Assembly (NCBI GenBank): GCA_002163085.1
Contig: MAAJ01000006.1
Span: 186,001-250,000 of the forward strand
Reading direction: 5' to 3'
DNA length: 64,000 bases
Source: Methylophaga sp. 42_25_T18
Lineage (GTDB): Bacteria; Pseudomonadota; Gammaproteobacteria; Nitrosococcales; Methylophagaceae
How positions within the stretch are numbered: position 1 is the first letter of the stretch; the number at the start of each line of letters is the position of its first letter. Positions 26,120 to 36,382 of this stretch are shown here, in pieces. Both the position numbers and the translations under genes were made by a program. The notes under the pieces are model-generated. The model was not told where the DNA came from. It made no database searches and was given only the letters and a program-made list of their open reading frames with translations.

Positions 26120-28393
26120 ATGATTAAATCTGCCATTTCATTTCTATTTGGTTGCGTGCTACTAATTCAACTGCCCAGTCTACCTGATAGTCAGACCCTT
26201 TGGCTGATATTTGCTGCCTTTATCTTACTGGTATTTTCTAAAAAATATTGGCTCGCATTTATAGCACTCGGTTTTATCTGGTCAGCTTATCAAGCTAGCC
26301 TGCAACTTAACGATCGCCTAGCACTTGATTTGCAAGGCCAAGACATCGTTATTTCAGGAAAAATCAGTTCTATTCCAGAGTTTTACCAGCGACGAATTCG
26401 CTTTGAGTTTAGGCCAGACCAAGACTTGAAAATAGCACTACCAAAAAAGCTATTACTGAACTGGTATCAACCTTTACCTAAACGTATACATGCTGATGAA
26501 CGTTGGCAGTTAACCGTGCGATTGAAACAACCCTATGGCATGAAAAACCCTGGCACCTTTGATTATGAGTCTTGGTTATTTCAACAAGGAATTGGGGCGA
26601 CCGGTTATGTTAGAAGCAGTGATGCCAATATTCGCTTAGCACCTCCTCCTGAATTATCCATTAATTCATTAAGACAGGATTTATTCAGCAAGATAAATAT
26701 TCAGCTTATGAATAGTGAAAACCAAGGCGTTATTCAAGGACTGACAACAGGTATCCGACAAAACATTAGCCAACAACAGTGGCAGTTATTACGTTTATCC
26801 GGCACCAGTCACTTATTGGCAATTTCAGGTTTACATATAGGTTTAGCGGCTGCTATCGGCTTTTTTAGCTTTCGGTGGTTATGGTCACGACGAGCCAAAA
26901 ACTTGCTTATTTTTCCTGCCAAACAAGTCGGTGCTCTTGGCGGGTTTAGTACCGCTTTGTTTTACGCCGCCTTAGCTGGGTTTTCAATTCCGACTCAACG
27001 CGCCTTGTTCATGGTTGCTATCGTGATGGTTTCATTGCTAATCAAACGACCTACCTCCATTGCTTCAACGCTTGCCTTTAGTCTTTTTGTTATTTTAATT
27101 TGGGATCCCCTTGCGGTGTTATCGCCAGGTTTATGGTTATCCTTTTCAGCGGTCGCCATCATTTTGTTTACCAGCCAGTCCCGCTTTCCTAGGCCTAAGT
27201 GGCAGTGGGCCAAAATTCATCTGCTTATTGCTTTTGGCTTAACACCTTTGTTATTAGTGTTTTTTTCTCAAGTCTCACTGATCGCTCCCATTGCTAATAT
27301 GATTGCGGTCCCGTTTATTAGTCTAGTCATTGTGCCATTATCATTATTAGCCAGTCTGTTGTTATGGCTAATTGAGCCTGTTGGCAATATGTTATTAACC
27401 TTGGTCGATTTATTGTTAACGCTATTCTGGCCATTCCTAGAGTATGTTGTATCACTGCCTTTTTCACATTGGACTAGCACTCGCCTACCTTGGTTTTATA
27501 GCGTGCCGATCACCCTGGGAATTGTCTTGTTATTATCGCCAAAAGGCTTTCCCGCCAAATATCTAGGTCTTTTAGGTATCTTACCCCTACTCTTCTATTC
27601 AGCCGAGCGGCCGGATAAAGGCGAATTTTGGTTTACCTTATTAGATGTAGGACAAGGCTTAGCAGCGGTTATTCAAACGGAGCAACACACCTTAGTATTT
27701 GATGCTGGGCCAAAATTCAGTGATAAATTTAATACTGGTACCGCTATTATCCAGCCATTTCTGCAATCTCAAGGTATTAATCATATCGACAGTCTTATTA
27801 TTAGCCATGGTGATAACGATCATATTGGTGGTGCAGATCCACTGATCAAGGCCATGGCGGTCAACACGATATTCACCAGTACGCCCGATAAGTTATTAGA
27901 CGCTAGTTATTGTCAACCGAACCAATCATGGCAATGGGATAAGGTTCAATTCACGATGCTTATGCCTGAACCATTGAATACAGCCAGTGCCAACAATCAA
28001 TCTTGTGTATTACATATTGAAAATGCAACTGGCAGTGTATTACTCACCGGTGATATAGAAAAACAAACCGAGTTACAGTTGACCGAACACTATGGTCAGG
28101 CTCTAAAATCAACCATTTTAGTTGCACCTCATCACGGCAGTAATACCTCATCAAAGGCCTATTTCATCGACACGGTTAATCCTGATATCGTGTTATTTCC
28201 TGTTGGTTATCGAAATCGATACCATCACCCCAATGCTAAAGTGGTAAAGCGATACCTAAATCGTGATACTACAATGTTGAATACAGCCCAGCATGGTGCC
28301 ATTAGCTATGCCTTTGGTTTAGACAATCTTACGGGTCCAATAACCTGGCGACAACATGGCCGTAAGATTTGGACATCTGCTACTACTGACTAA
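26120..28393 (+). CDS. comEC: ComEC/Rec2 DNA-uptake channel protein
   Basis: A 757-aa polytopic inner-membrane protein that carries single-stranded DNA into the cytoplasm during natural transformation. It has an N-terminal two-helix segment, an OB-like region (DIVISGKISSIPEFYQRRIRFEF), a multi-helix competence domain (about 195-500) with SGTSHLLAISGLHIGL, and a C-terminal metallo-beta-lactamase domain with HGDNDHIGGADPL, SVLLTGDIE and VAPHHGSNTSS. All three full-length parts are present, so it looks intact. Type IV pilus-like genes are present at 42-48 kb, but no clear competence pilus set is in this window. Confidence 0.92.
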   Translation: MIKSAISFLFGCVLLIQLPSLPDSQTLWLIFAAFILLVFSKKYWLAFIALGFIWSAYQASLQLNDRLALDLQGQDIVISGKISSIPEFYQRRIRFEFRPDQDLKIALPKKLLLNWYQPLPKRIHADERWQLTVRLKQPYGMKNPGTFDYESWLFQQGIGATGYVRSSDANIRLAPPPELSINSLRQDLFSKINIQLMNSENQGVIQGLTTGIRQNISQQQWQLLRLSGTSHLLAISGLHIGLAAAIGFFSFRWLWSRRAKNLLIFPAKQVGALGGFSTALFYAALAGFSIPTQRALFMVAIVMVSLLIKRPTSIASTLAFSLFVILIWDPLAVLSPGLWLSFSAVAIILFTSQSRFPRPKWQWAKIHLLIAFGLTPLLLVFFSQVSLIAPIANMIAVPFISLVIVPLSLLASLLLWLIEPVGNMLLTLVDLLLTLFWPFLEYVVSLPFSHWTSTRLPWFYSVPITLGIVLLLSPKGFPAKYLGLLGILPLLFYSAERPDKGEFWFTLLDVGQGLAAVIQTEQHTLVFDAGPKFSDKFNTGTAIIQPFLQSQGINHIDSLIISHGDNDHIGGADPLIKAMAVNTIFTSTPDKLLDASYCQPNQSWQWDKVQFTMLMPEPLNTASANNQSCVLHIENATGSVLLTGDIEKQTELQLTEHYGQALKSTILVAPHHGSNTSSKAYFIDTVNPDIVLFPVGYRNRYHHPNAKVVKRYLNRDTTMLNTAQHGAISYAFGLDNLTGPITWRQHGRKIWTSATTD

Positions 28394-28448
28394 ATCATTT
28401 TTAACGTATGATTGACGCTGTTTTTGAGTAATTATGAGATGAAATACC

Positions 28449-29084
28449 ATGTTAGAGCTATTTAAAGCAGGTGGTTGGCTTATGCTGCCATTATTTGCCT
28501 GCTCTGTTATTGCTATCGCTATTATTGCTGAACGATTTTGGAGTCTACAAAGCAAACGTATCGCCCCACCTGAACTCATTACTCAAATATGGCAATGGCT
28601 ACAATACGACCAAGTGGATAAAAACCGTATCAGCGCCCTAGAACAAAATTCACCTTTAGGACAAGTGCTGGCAGCAGGTTTAGTAAATCGAACTTGTACT
28701 CGTGAAATCACTAAAGAAGGCATTGAAGACGTAGGTCGCCATGTCACCTTATCACTGGAACGTAACCTTAATACCTTAGGCACCATTGCCGCCATTACTC
28801 CGCTACTTGGCTTGCTCGGCACAGTTATTGGCATGATTAAAGTGTTTGCCGTGATCACCACCGAAGGTGTCGGTAATCCTGAAACATTAGCGGGTGGTAT
28901 TTCTGAAGCACTGATTACTACGGCTACCGGCTTGCTGGTCGCAATTCCTAGTCTCATTTTCTATCGATATTTTCGTGGAAAGATAAGTCGCTTGGTGGTC
29001 GATATGGAAGTCCAAGCACTCAAACTCATCGAGTTATTACATGGTGATCGTGAGTTTAATCCTGATGAGGAAAATGGCCAGTGA
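28449..29084 (+). CDS. exbB: ExbB/TolQ family proton channel protein
   Basis: A 211-aa inner-membrane protein with three helices at about 10-30, 110-140 and 155-180, carrying the family core GTIAAITPLLGLLGTVIGMIKVF and GISEALITTATGLLVAIPSL. With ExbD it uses the proton gradient to energise envelope processes. It overlaps the exbD GTG start by 4 bases. In gammaproteobacteria this pair commonly heads the msbA-lpxK-kdsB lipopolysaccharide operon, as it does here, rather than a tonB locus. Confidence 0.9.
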   Translation: MLELFKAGGWLMLPLFACSVIAIAIIAERFWSLQSKRIAPPELITQIWQWLQYDQVDKNRISALEQNSPLGQVLAAGLVNRTCTREITKEGIEDVGRHVTLSLERNLNTLGTIAAITPLLGLLGTVIGMIKVFAVITTEGVGNPETLAGGISEALITTATGLLVAIPSLIFYRYFRGKISRLVVDMEVQALKLIELLHGDREFNPDEENGQ

Positions 29085-29503
29085 ACCTGTCGCCACAAAA
29101 GCCTGAGGAACCAGACGTTAATCTCACCCCTATGATTGACGTTGTCTTCCTGCTGTTACTATTTTTTATGGTCTCCACCAGCTTCATACGGGAAAGTTCA
29201 CTTAAAGTAGCTTTGCCTGAAGCAACGGGAGAAGCCTTAGTAGAACAAGAAATATCCATAGATATTGTCATTAATACTAATGGTGACTTTATTATTAATG
29301 ACGTCACATTATTGGATACTAGCCGTGAAAACATAGCCGAAGTACTCAAAAAAATCGCCGGTGATAATGATGATCCTCATGTAATTATCAGCGCCGATGC
29401 TGATACTGAGTATCAAAATATTGTCACAGCAATGGACACCGCCCAACAGTTGGGCTACACCCGATTAACCTTGGCAACCCGCCAAAAGATGACTGAGAAA
29501 TAA
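29081..29503 (+). CDS. exbD: ExbD/TolR family protein
   Basis: A 140-aa protein with a short cytoplasmic start, one membrane helix (about 20-38) and a periplasmic domain. The pattern VNLTPMIDVVFLLLLFF includes the proton-carrying aspartate D20. The start is GTG at 29081, inside the GTGA overlap with exbB; this is the only start that places the helix at the usual distance. It overlaps the msbA ATG by one base, so exbB, exbD and msbA are translationally coupled. Confidence 0.9.
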   Translation: MNLSPQKPEEPDVNLTPMIDVVFLLLLFFMVSTSFIRESSLKVALPEATGEALVEQEISIDIVINTNGDFIINDVTLLDTSRENIAEVLKKIAGDNDDPHVIISADADTEYQNIVTAMDTAQQLGYTRLTLATRQKMTEK

Positions 29504-31257
29504 TGAGTTCAAATGTTCAAACGATGAACGCCAAGCAACTTTATCGGCGTTTACTTACTTATGTCCGTCCCTATTGGTTTGCCTTTATGGCAGCGATCAT
29601 AGCGATGGTTGTCTATGCGGCGACCGAAGCAGGATTAGCAGCACTAATGAAACCATTGTTGGATGGTAGTTTTGTCGAGAAAGACAGTGATATCATTAGA
29701 CTGATCCCCCTCTTTCTGATCAGCTTATTTATCGTCAGAGGCACAGCCAACTTTTTTACCACCTATGGTTTAGGTTGGATAGCACGTAATGTCATTATGA
29801 ATTTACGTACTGAGATGTTTGAACGTCTTATCACGCTACCCTCCAGTTTTTATGATCAACATAACTCTGGCCAGTTAATGTCTAAGTTGATCTATGACGT
29901 AGAACAAGTCGCCAACGCGGCAACGGATGCTATTTTAACCTTAATTCGTGACAGCCTAACCATCGTTGCTCTACTGGCATGGATGATTTACATCAGTGGT
30001 ACCTTGGCACTCATTATTTTATTAACGGTGCCGTTGATTTCCATCATCGTATTCAAGCTCAGCACTCGTTTTCGAAAACTCAGTAAGATAATTCAAGACT
30101 CCATGGGCGACGTCAGTCATATATCCACTGAAATCATTGATGGTCAGCGCGAAGTAAAAACATTTGGTGCTCAAACCTATGAGCTTAAACGCTTTGATAA
30201 GGTGAACCAGAGAAATCGTCGTCAACGCATGAAAAAGCTGGCTACTGAAGCGATTAGCCAACCCATCATCCAATTAATCACGGTAATAGGCTTATCGGTG
30301 GTTATTTATTTGGCGACCTTGCCTGAAATGTTGGAAGCCATTACACCGGGTAGTTTCATCTCCTTTGTTACTGCGATGTTTATGATCTTAACGCCGCTCA
30401 AAAGACTGACAAAAGTAAATGCGAAATTACAAGGCGGTATTGCCGCCGCCGACAGTATCTTCACCTTACTGGATCAAAAGCCAGAACTAGATGAAGGCAC
30501 AACCACCATGGGCCGTGCCCGAGGTGAGATTAGTTATAAGCAGGTCAATTTCACTTACGATGCTGATAAAGGTCGAGTGTTAGAAGAGATATCCTTTGAC
30601 GCTAAACCCGGCCAAACTATTGCCTTTGTCGGTCACTCGGGTAGTGGCAAGACCACACTCGTCAGTTTATTGGCTCGATTTTATAATCTGAGTAGTGGCC
30701 AAATAACCGTAGATGGTATCAATATTAATGAACTTAAATTAACTGATCTGCGTAGGCAAATGTCCTTAGTGAATCAACAAATTGTTTTATTTAATGATTC
30801 CATCGCCAATAATATTGCCTATGGTCACGCTAAGCATGTCAGCAATGAACAGATCATTGCTGCAGCCAAAGCAGCGCATGCTTGGGACTTTATTGAACGA
30901 TTGCCTGAAGGCCTAGCGACAAAGGTTGGTCAAAATGGCGTGTTATTGTCTGGTGGTCAACGCCAACGTATTGCCATTGCTCGGGCCTTATTACGTGATG
31001 CGCCTATTCTCATTTTAGATGAAGCCACCGCATCATTAGACACTGAAGCAGAACGCCATATTCAAGCCGCTTTAGAAGCCTTGATGAAAAAACGTACTAC
31101 GCTTGTTATTGCTCACCGTTTATCAACCATAGAAAAAGCGGATCAAATCATTGTCATGCATGCAGGTCAAATTATTGAAACCGGTACTCACAGCGAGTTA
31201 CTAGAAAAAGGCCAACACTATGCCGAGTTATATCGCTTACAGTTCCAGGAAAAATAA
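29503..31257 (+). CDS. msbA: Lipid A export ABC transporter MsbA
   Basis: A 584-aa half-transporter that flips core-lipid A across the inner membrane as a homodimer. Six helices occupy about residues 25-310 and include YGLGWIARNVIMNLRTEMFERLI. The ATPase domain has Walker A VGHSGSGKTTLVSLLARF, signature LSGGQRQRIAIARAL, Walker B PILILDEATASLD and the H-loop VIAHRLSTIEKAD. Length matches E. coli MsbA (582). It starts at the exbD stop and is followed 12 bases later by lpxK. Confidence 0.95.
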   Translation: MSSNVQTMNAKQLYRRLLTYVRPYWFAFMAAIIAMVVYAATEAGLAALMKPLLDGSFVEKDSDIIRLIPLFLISLFIVRGTANFFTTYGLGWIARNVIMNLRTEMFERLITLPSSFYDQHNSGQLMSKLIYDVEQVANAATDAILTLIRDSLTIVALLAWMIYISGTLALIILLTVPLISIIVFKLSTRFRKLSKIIQDSMGDVSHISTEIIDGQREVKTFGAQTYELKRFDKVNQRNRRQRMKKLATEAISQPIIQLITVIGLSVVIYLATLPEMLEAITPGSFISFVTAMFMILTPLKRLTKVNAKLQGGIAAADSIFTLLDQKPELDEGTTTMGRARGEISYKQVNFTYDADKGRVLEEISFDAKPGQTIAFVGHSGSGKTTLVSLLARFYNLSSGQITVDGININELKLTDLRRQMSLVNQQIVLFNDSIANNIAYGHAKHVSNEQIIAAAKAAHAWDFIERLPEGLATKVGQNGVLLSGGQRQRIAIARALLRDAPILILDEATASLDTEAERHIQAALEALMKKRTTLVIAHRLSTIEKADQIIVMHAGQIIETGTHSELLEKGQHYAELYRLQFQEK

Positions 31258-31269
31258 GTCTGTTATACG

Positions 31270-32262
31270 ATGAAATGGCTGATAGACAGTTGGTATAAAC
31301 CACGGCCTATACGATGGTTTTTATCCCCGTTTTCTGCTTTATATCGACTGGTTATCACATTAAGAAAACTGTGTTATCAGCTAGGTGTTTTTAAACAACA
31401 CCGCGTACCGGTGCCCGTTATCATTGTAGGCAATATCAGTGTCGGCGGCACCGGAAAAACCCCTTTTGTCATCTGGCTAGCACAGCAATTGCAACAGCAA
31501 GGTTTTAAGCCTGGCATTATCAGTCGTGGTTACGGTGGCAACGCAAGTAACTACCCACTAGACGTCACCAAAGATAGTGATCCAGCTATCGTCGGTGATG
31601 AACCCCTTCTTATTGCCCGCCAAACATCATTGCCTATGGTTGTGTCACCCAAGCGTATTGAAGCAGCAAACTATTTGCTTGAGTATCACCATTGCGACAT
31701 TATTATTGCTGATGATGGCTTGCAGCACTACGCCCTAGCCAGAAATATTGAAATAGTCATCGTCGATGCAGAGCGACAGTTTGGCAATCAGTTTTGTTTA
31801 CCAGCTGGACCGTTACGCGAACCTCTTACACGACTGAAAAATGTTGACTTTATTGTCTACAATGGCAAAAGAAACCATTCGCCTGACTCATTCAATATGA
31901 CTCTCTCAACCAAGTCAGCCATAAATTTATCTGATACTAATATCAATAGAGAGTTAACCGAATTTAGTGGGCAACAGGTTCATGCCGTAGCTGGAATTGG
32001 CAATCCTCAGCGCTTTTTTAACCAGCTTAGAACCTTCAACATTGATGTCATACCGCATGAATTTAATGATCATCACCCCTATCAACAAGAAGATATTCAC
32101 TTCAGTGACAATAAGACAGTTCTGATGACGGAGAAAGATGCGGTAAAATGCCAACACTTATCGAGTAACAATATGTGGTATGTCCCCATTGAAGCAACGA
32201 TGAGTGGAAATTTAGACCAATTAATAATTCAAAAATTAGCAGGAAACAATCCTAATGGATAA
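31270..32262 (+). CDS. lpxK: Tetraacyldisaccharide 4'-kinase LpxK
   Basis: A 330-aa inner-membrane-associated kinase that adds the 4'-phosphate in lipid A synthesis. An N-terminal hydrophobic segment is followed by the P-loop VGGTGKTP (58-65), [25 protein letters not shown] and [21 protein letters not shown]. The C-terminal part contains [16 protein letters not shown] and [11 protein letters not shown]. The stop overlaps the start of the small trm112-type gene by 8 bases, continuing the coupled operon. Confidence 0.95.
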   Translation: MKWLIDSWYKPRPIRWFLSPFSALYRLVITLRKLCYQLGVFKQHRVPVPVIIVGNISVGGTGKTPFVIWLAQQLQQQGFKPGIISRGYGGNASNYPLDVTKDSDPAIVGDEPLLIARQTSLPMVVSPKRIEAANYLLEYHHCDIIIADDGLQHYALARNIEIVIVDAERQFGNQFCLPAGPLREPLTRLKNVDFIVYNGKRNHSPDSFNMTLSTKSAINLSDTNINRELTEFSGQQVHAVAGIGNPQRFFNQLRTFNIDVIPHEFNDHHPYQQEDIHFSDNKTVLMTEKDAVKCQHLSSNNMWYVPIEATMSGNLDQLIIQKLAGNNPNG

Positions 32263-32434
32263 AACATTATTAGAAATTTTGGCCTGTCCAAGTTGCAAAG
32301 GCAGCTTAGACTACATGAAAGCTCAACAAGAGCTAGTCTGTCCTACCTGTCGTCTTGCCTACCCTATTCGTGATGATATTCCGGTGATGCTTAGTGACGA
32401 AGCCCGTGAACTAGCCGCTGACGAAGAACTGTAA
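32255..32434 (+). CDS. Trm112 family zinc-ribbon-like protein (YcaR)
   Basis: A 59-aa protein, [16 protein letters not shown] at the start, with two CxxC pairs (CPSC at 11-14 and CPTC at 29-32) and the family pattern [13 protein letters not shown]. It is the YcaR type normally found between lpxK and kdsB. It overlaps lpxK by 8 bases and its TAA is immediately followed by the kdsB ATG. The eukaryotic relative Trm112 activates methyltransferases; the bacterial role is not established. Confidence 0.9.
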   Translation: MDKTLLEILACPSCKGSLDYMKAQQELVCPTCRLAYPIRDDIPVMLSDEARELAADEEL

Positions 32435-33190
32435 ATGTCATTTAAAATTGTTATCCCAGCACGTTATGCTTCCAGCCGACTACCTGGTAAACCATTAATT
32501 GATATCGTTGGTAAACCCATGATCCAACATGTGTTTGAGCGAGCTCAAGAAAGTCTGGCTGAGGAAGTCATTATTGCGACCGATGATGCTCGCATTGAGC
32601 AAGTAGCTCGTGACTTTGGTGCTGATGTTTGCATAACTCGTGCAGATCATCCATCTGGTACAGATAGGTTAGCTGAAGTTGCGAGCATTCGCGCTTTTAA
32701 TGACCACGATATTATTATCAACGTACAGGGCGATGAACCCTGTTTGCCCGCGGCTTTAATCGATCAAGTTGCAGATGATCTCAGTCAACATCACGATGCT
32801 GATATTGCTAGTTTGTACAGTCAAATCACTCAAGAAAAGCAGATATTTGACCCAAATGTAGTCAAAGTGGTGATGGATAAAGGCGGCTATGCAATGTATT
32901 TTAGCCGCGCACCAATTCCTTGGATGCGTGACCACTTCAACAGGGACTCGTCGTTACCGCCCGAATTGCCTCACTATCGACATATTGGTTTATATGGCTA
33001 TCGCGCTAGCTTCTTAAAACATTACTCAGAGTTAACGCCATGTGTATTGGAGCAAGAAGAATCATTAGAACAATTACGCGCCATGTTTTATGGCAAGAAA
33101 ATCCACCTAACGGCGGCAAAGATTGATTCTGGCCATGGCGTTGACACAGAAGATGATTTAATTGAAGTGCGTAAACTACTGAGTCAATAA
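32435..33190 (+). CDS. kdsB: 3-deoxy-manno-octulosonate cytidylyltransferase (CMP-Kdo synthetase)
   Basis: A 251-aa enzyme activating Kdo with CTP for lipopolysaccharide core assembly. The nucleotide-binding start is FKIVIPARYASSRLPGKPL, followed by RADHPSGTDRLAEVA, IINVQGDEPCLP and HIGLYGYRASFL, all diagnostic. Length matches E. coli KdsB (248). It is the last gene of the exbBD-msbA-lpxK-trm112-kdsB operon. Its 3' end overlaps the convergent small gene at 33176 by 15 bases. Confidence 0.95.
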   Translation: MSFKIVIPARYASSRLPGKPLIDIVGKPMIQHVFERAQESLAEEVIIATDDARIEQVARDFGADVCITRADHPSGTDRLAEVASIRAFNDHDIIINVQGDEPCLPAALIDQVADDLSQHHDADIASLYSQITQEKQIFDPNVVKVVMDKGGYAMYFSRAPIPWMRDHFNRDSSLPPELPHYRHIGLYGYRASFLKHYSELTPCVLEQEESLEQLRAMFYGKKIHLTAAKIDSGHGVDTEDDLIEVRKLLSQ

Positions 33191-33451
33191 CTGATCGAGA
33201 CCGGCTGCGACCAATTCCGCATGTAGATCACCTTCGCCATCAAATATTGGCAAAACATAAGTGACCGGCACATCCCTATGCCCCTCACCATATTGAGTCG
33301 CCTGTATATTAGTATTGTCTTTCAATACCTGTAATACAAATTCACGACCATCTAACAATTCGATTATTTCACATTGTTGTTGTTGAAAAACAACCTGCTG
33401 ACCAATTAAGGTCAACAGGTGTTCGATAGTAACAATGTTATTTGTTGGCAT
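33176..33451 (-). CDS. Small hypothetical protein coupled to rne
   Basis: A 91-aa protein starting [20 protein letters not shown]. Its ATG lies inside the last codons of rne, so its first bases overlap the rne stop by 14 bases. An in-frame ATG farther upstream (33490) would overlap rne more and looks less likely. It appears to be a compact alpha/beta domain with no signal peptide, helix or cysteine cluster beyond one Cys. I do not recognise it. The coupling implies production in step with RNase E. Confidence 0.6.
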   Translation of the reverse strand: MPTNNIVTIEHLLTLIGQQVVFQQQQCEIIELLDGREFVLQVLKDNTNIQATQYGEGHRDVPVTYVLPIFDGEGDLHAELVAAGLDQLLTQ

Positions 33452-35783
33452 CAGCTTTTGGCTCGACCTTGTCAGGAGTGGCTTTTTCAACTTTGTTAGC
33501 GCTATTATCTGACGAAGTTGATTTTTTATCTACTCCTGTTTGATTCTCACCTTTATCTTTATTAGCCTGTGGACGACGTCGACGTGGGCCAGTACTCGTT
33601 CTAGGTTTCCGTGGTGCCGGTTTTTTCGCTGGTGCTGCAGGTGTATTGCCGTCCACTTCTTTTGCTTTGTCTGAAGGCACGGTATTACCATCAACTTCTG
33701 GTGCTGCCTGAACAACAGCATTGCCCTCAACAGCTTGCTTTTCAGGTATGGCTTTATTCGCAGAATAACCTTCACCGTCAGCCTGACTATCATTCTCAGT
33801 ACGAGGACGACGACGTCTACCACCACGACGTGAACGGCGCGCTTGGTTACTACGGCCTTTGTTCTCTTCATTAGCATCTGTAGCAGTATTTTCTTTGTCC
33901 ACAGTTGGCTGAGTTGAAGACTTAGACTTGTCATCCGTCTCTGTAGTCTCACTCACCGGTTTAGCTGGACGACGGTTACGCGGACCACGACGATTAGTAT
34001 TACGCGTACGAGGAGGACGACGATTTTGTTCGCGCTTTGGCTTCTCTTCTATTTCTTGTGCTGGTTCTTCAACTTCACTTTCAGCAGGCTTGCCTGTTAG
34101 CACATTTAATAAACGTTTTAATAAACTAGGCTTAGCGGCTACCGGCGGTGCCTTTTGATCCTTATCTTCTGAAATCACTGGTGCTGGTGCAGATGGTGAT
34201 ACGCCCGTCACCGCAGGCTGCTCAACCGCTGGCTTATCTTTCAATGCTTCTGGTGTTTCCGTTTCCGGTGTCACCATTAAGTGATGACTTACCTCTGAAC
34301 GCTCACTGCCGTCTTTAATTCGCTCAATATCGTAATGCGGTGTTTCAAAATGTGGGTTTGGAATCAATAACAGTTTTACATCATGGCGACGTTCAATCGC
34401 ATCCAATTGTGCGCGCTTCTCATTCAACATAAATGTCGCTACCGGAACGGGTAACTGCACAACAAGTTGAGAAACATTTTCTTTGTTAGCTTCTTCTTCC
34501 ACCAGTCTTAACACAGCAAGACCCAAAGATTGGACACCACGAACATGACCTAAACCGGCGCAGCGCGGACATACTTCCTGATGTGCATCACCTAACGATG
34601 GACGTATACGTTGGCGAGACATTTCTAACAGGCCAAAACGAGAAATTCGTCCGACTTGAACACGTGCGCGATCCACCTTCAAGTGATCACGTAAGCGGTT
34701 TTCTACCTCACGTTGATGACGGCTTGGTCCCATATCAATGAAATCAATAACCACTAAACCACCCAAGTCACGTATACGTAATTGACGAGCAATTTCTTCT
34801 GCTGCTTCCAAGTTGGTATTGAAGGCGGTTTCTTCGATATCACCGCCTTTATTAGCACGAGCAGAGTTAACATCGATAGAGATCAACGCTTCAGTAGGGT
34901 CAATGACCAGTGCTCCACCTGATGGTAGGCGCACTTCATGACGGAAAGCGGTCTCAATCTGACTTTCAATCTGGTAGCGCGTAAACAAGGGGACTTTATC
35001 TTTATACAGCTTGAATTTACTTAATTCATGCGGCATGACCATGCGCATAAAGTCATAACCCGTTTGATAAACTTCAGGCGAATCAACCAAAATCTCACCA
35101 ATATCTTTACGTAAGTAATCACGTAAAGCACGGATAATGATATTGCTTTCCTGATAGATTAAAAACGGTGCAGATCGTTCTGTCGTTGCTTTATCTATGG
35201 CTGTCCACAGTTGAACTAAGTATTCTAAATCCCACTGCAGTTCTTCGGCTTGTTTGCCAACACCCGCGGTGCGAACAATCATGCCCATGTCTTCCGGCAC
35301 TTCCAATGAACGTAATGCTTCTTGCAGTTCTGCGCGCTCTTCTCCTTCTATGCGACGGGAAATACCACCCGCACGAGGACTGTTTGGCATTAGAACTAAG
35401 TATCGTCCAGCAAGGCTGATAAACGTAGTTAACGCTGCACCTTTGTTACCACGTTCTTCTTTTTCTATTTGAATGACCAGTTCTTGGCCAACTCTTAAGA
35501 CATCTTGAACGTTAATTCGACCACTAGTTTCACCACTAGACACGTCTTTGAAATAACTTTTAGAAATTTCTTTTAAGGGTAGAAATCCTTGTCGTTCTGA
35601 GCCGTATTCAACAAATACTGCTTCCAAACTAGGTTCAACGCGAGTAATTTTACCCTTGTATATATTGCCTTTCTTTTGTTCCCGGGAGGGCGTATCTATA
35701 TCTAAGTCGAATAGACGCTGTCCATCGACCATTGCTACACGTAATTCTTCTTCATGAATTGCGTTAATCAAAATTCGTTTCAT
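33438..35783 (-). CDS. rne: Ribonuclease E
   Basis: A 781-aa endonuclease of the RNA degradosome. The start [21 protein letters not shown]1 domain (about 35-125, [23 protein letters not shown]), 5'-sensor and DNase I-like catalytic region ([20 protein letters not shown] and [12 protein letters not shown] with the two metal-binding aspartates) and zinc-link ([12 protein letters not shown]) are all present. The C-terminal ~250 residues are disordered and contain arginine-rich blocks such as [11 protein letters not shown] and [13 protein letters not shown], which would bind RNA. It is shorter than E. coli RNase E (1061). The leader is structured, in keeping with the known autoregulation of rne. 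Confidence 0.95.
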   Translation of the reverse strand: MKRILINAIHEEELRVAMVDGQRLFDLDIDTPSREQKKGNIYKGKITRVEPSLEAVFVEYGSERQGFLPLKEISKSYFKDVSSGETSGRINVQDVLRVGQELVIQIEKEERGNKGAALTTFISLAGRYLVLMPNSPRAGGISRRIEGEERAELQEALRSLEVPEDMGMIVRTAGVGKQAEELQWDLEYLVQLWTAIDKATTERSAPFLIYQESNIIIRALRDYLRKDIGEILVDSPEVYQTGYDFMRMVMPHELSKFKLYKDKVPLFTRYQIESQIETAFRHEVRLPSGGALVIDPTEALISIDVNSARANKGGDIEETAFNTNLEAAEEIARQLRIRDLGGLVVIDFIDMGPSRHQREVENRLRDHLKVDRARVQVGRISRFGLLEMSRQRIRPSLGDAHQEVCPRCAGLGHVRGVQSLGLAVLRLVEEEANKENVSQLVVQLPVPVATFMLNEKRAQLDAIERRHDVKLLLIPNPHFETPHYDIERIKDGSERSEVSHHLMVTPETETPEALKDKPAVEQPAVTGVSPSAPAPVISEDKDQKAPPVAAKPSLLKRLLNVLTGKPAESEVEEPAQEIEEKPKREQNRRPPRTRNTNRRGPRNRRPAKPVSETTETDDKSKSSTQPTVDKENTATDANEENKGRSNQARRSRRGGRRRRPRTENDSQADGEGYSANKAIPEKQAVEGNAVVQAAPEVDGNTVPSDKAKEVDGNTPAAPAKKPAPRKPRTSTGPRRRRPQANKDKGENQTGVDKKSTSSDNSANKVEKATPDKVEPKADANK

Positions 35784-35934
35784 GCATAACCTCTAATTGA
35801 GGTTCGCACATCCAGTACAACCCAAATTTGGGCCTATACACCGCCACCGTATTGTGGCGTTAACAGATCGACACTGCTAATAATCGTAGTTTTGGCTATG
35901 TGTTTGTCACTGTTACACTAGCGCTCAAAAAATG
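35784..35934 (-). promoter_or_regulatory. Structured 5' leader of rne with a ribosome-site hairpin
   Basis: Reading leftward toward rne, four hairpins are visible: GCTCA/TGAGC near 35919-35934, CGCCAC/GTGGCG at 35842-35859, the self-complementary CCCAAATTTGGG at 35821-35832 and AACCTC-AATTA-GAGGTT at 35788-35804. The last stem contains the likely Shine-Dalgarno AGAGG, whose final T is 4 bases from the ATG, so folding would hide the ribosome site. RNase E is known to control its own mRNA through hairpins in a long leader. The exact fold here is inferred by eye. Confidence 0.55.
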
Positions 35935-36382
35935 AGCTGTGGTTTTACCTCTTTAATTTGTAAAAAATTGTGAACCACTTTGTCGCAATAATGTTCTGCG
36001 AGTCTTATAATATCGGCGCTTTACGCTGTGCAAAGCTGGCCAGATACCTACAAATTATTAATCACTTTTATAATATTGCTTGTCGTCCTGTCTGGTGCAT
36101 ATTTTTCTGCGATTTATATCGCATCCTAGACGTAGGAACCACTTATATCTTTTCATTTTGGCCCGTTTCTTGGCCCCAATTTCAATATCAAACCGGTGTT
36201 CAATATTGGTCACTTAAAAACTTGTTAGGCTTATGCCGCATCAACCATATTTTCAGGGAGCGAACTATGCCATTTTCAGATCACAGAGAATAAAAGCCGG
36301 TATACTCACACCATTCCCTATTAGACCAACTTCTGAATATAACAGTCTGTTACTATATCAGCAATAAAAATTTGAACATTTT
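35935..36382. other. Upper part of the rne-rluC divergent gap
   Basis: This is the remainder of the 599-bp gap between divergent rne and rluC. I see no convincing protein gene; one 107-codon frame at 35970-36293 has an unusual composition (many Cys, Phe, Tyr, Trp) and no ribosome site. TATACT at about 36300 could be a -10 for rluC but lacks a good -35. The rne promoter and the rest of its long leader probably lie here. The RluC start itself lacks a clear Shine-Dalgarno. Confidence 0.4.

Noticed and set aside
35970-36293. 107-codon plus-strand frame between rne and rluC
   Set aside because: Composition is rich in Cys, Phe, Tyr and Trp, there is no ribosome site, and it lies where the long rne leader and the divergent promoters are expected.
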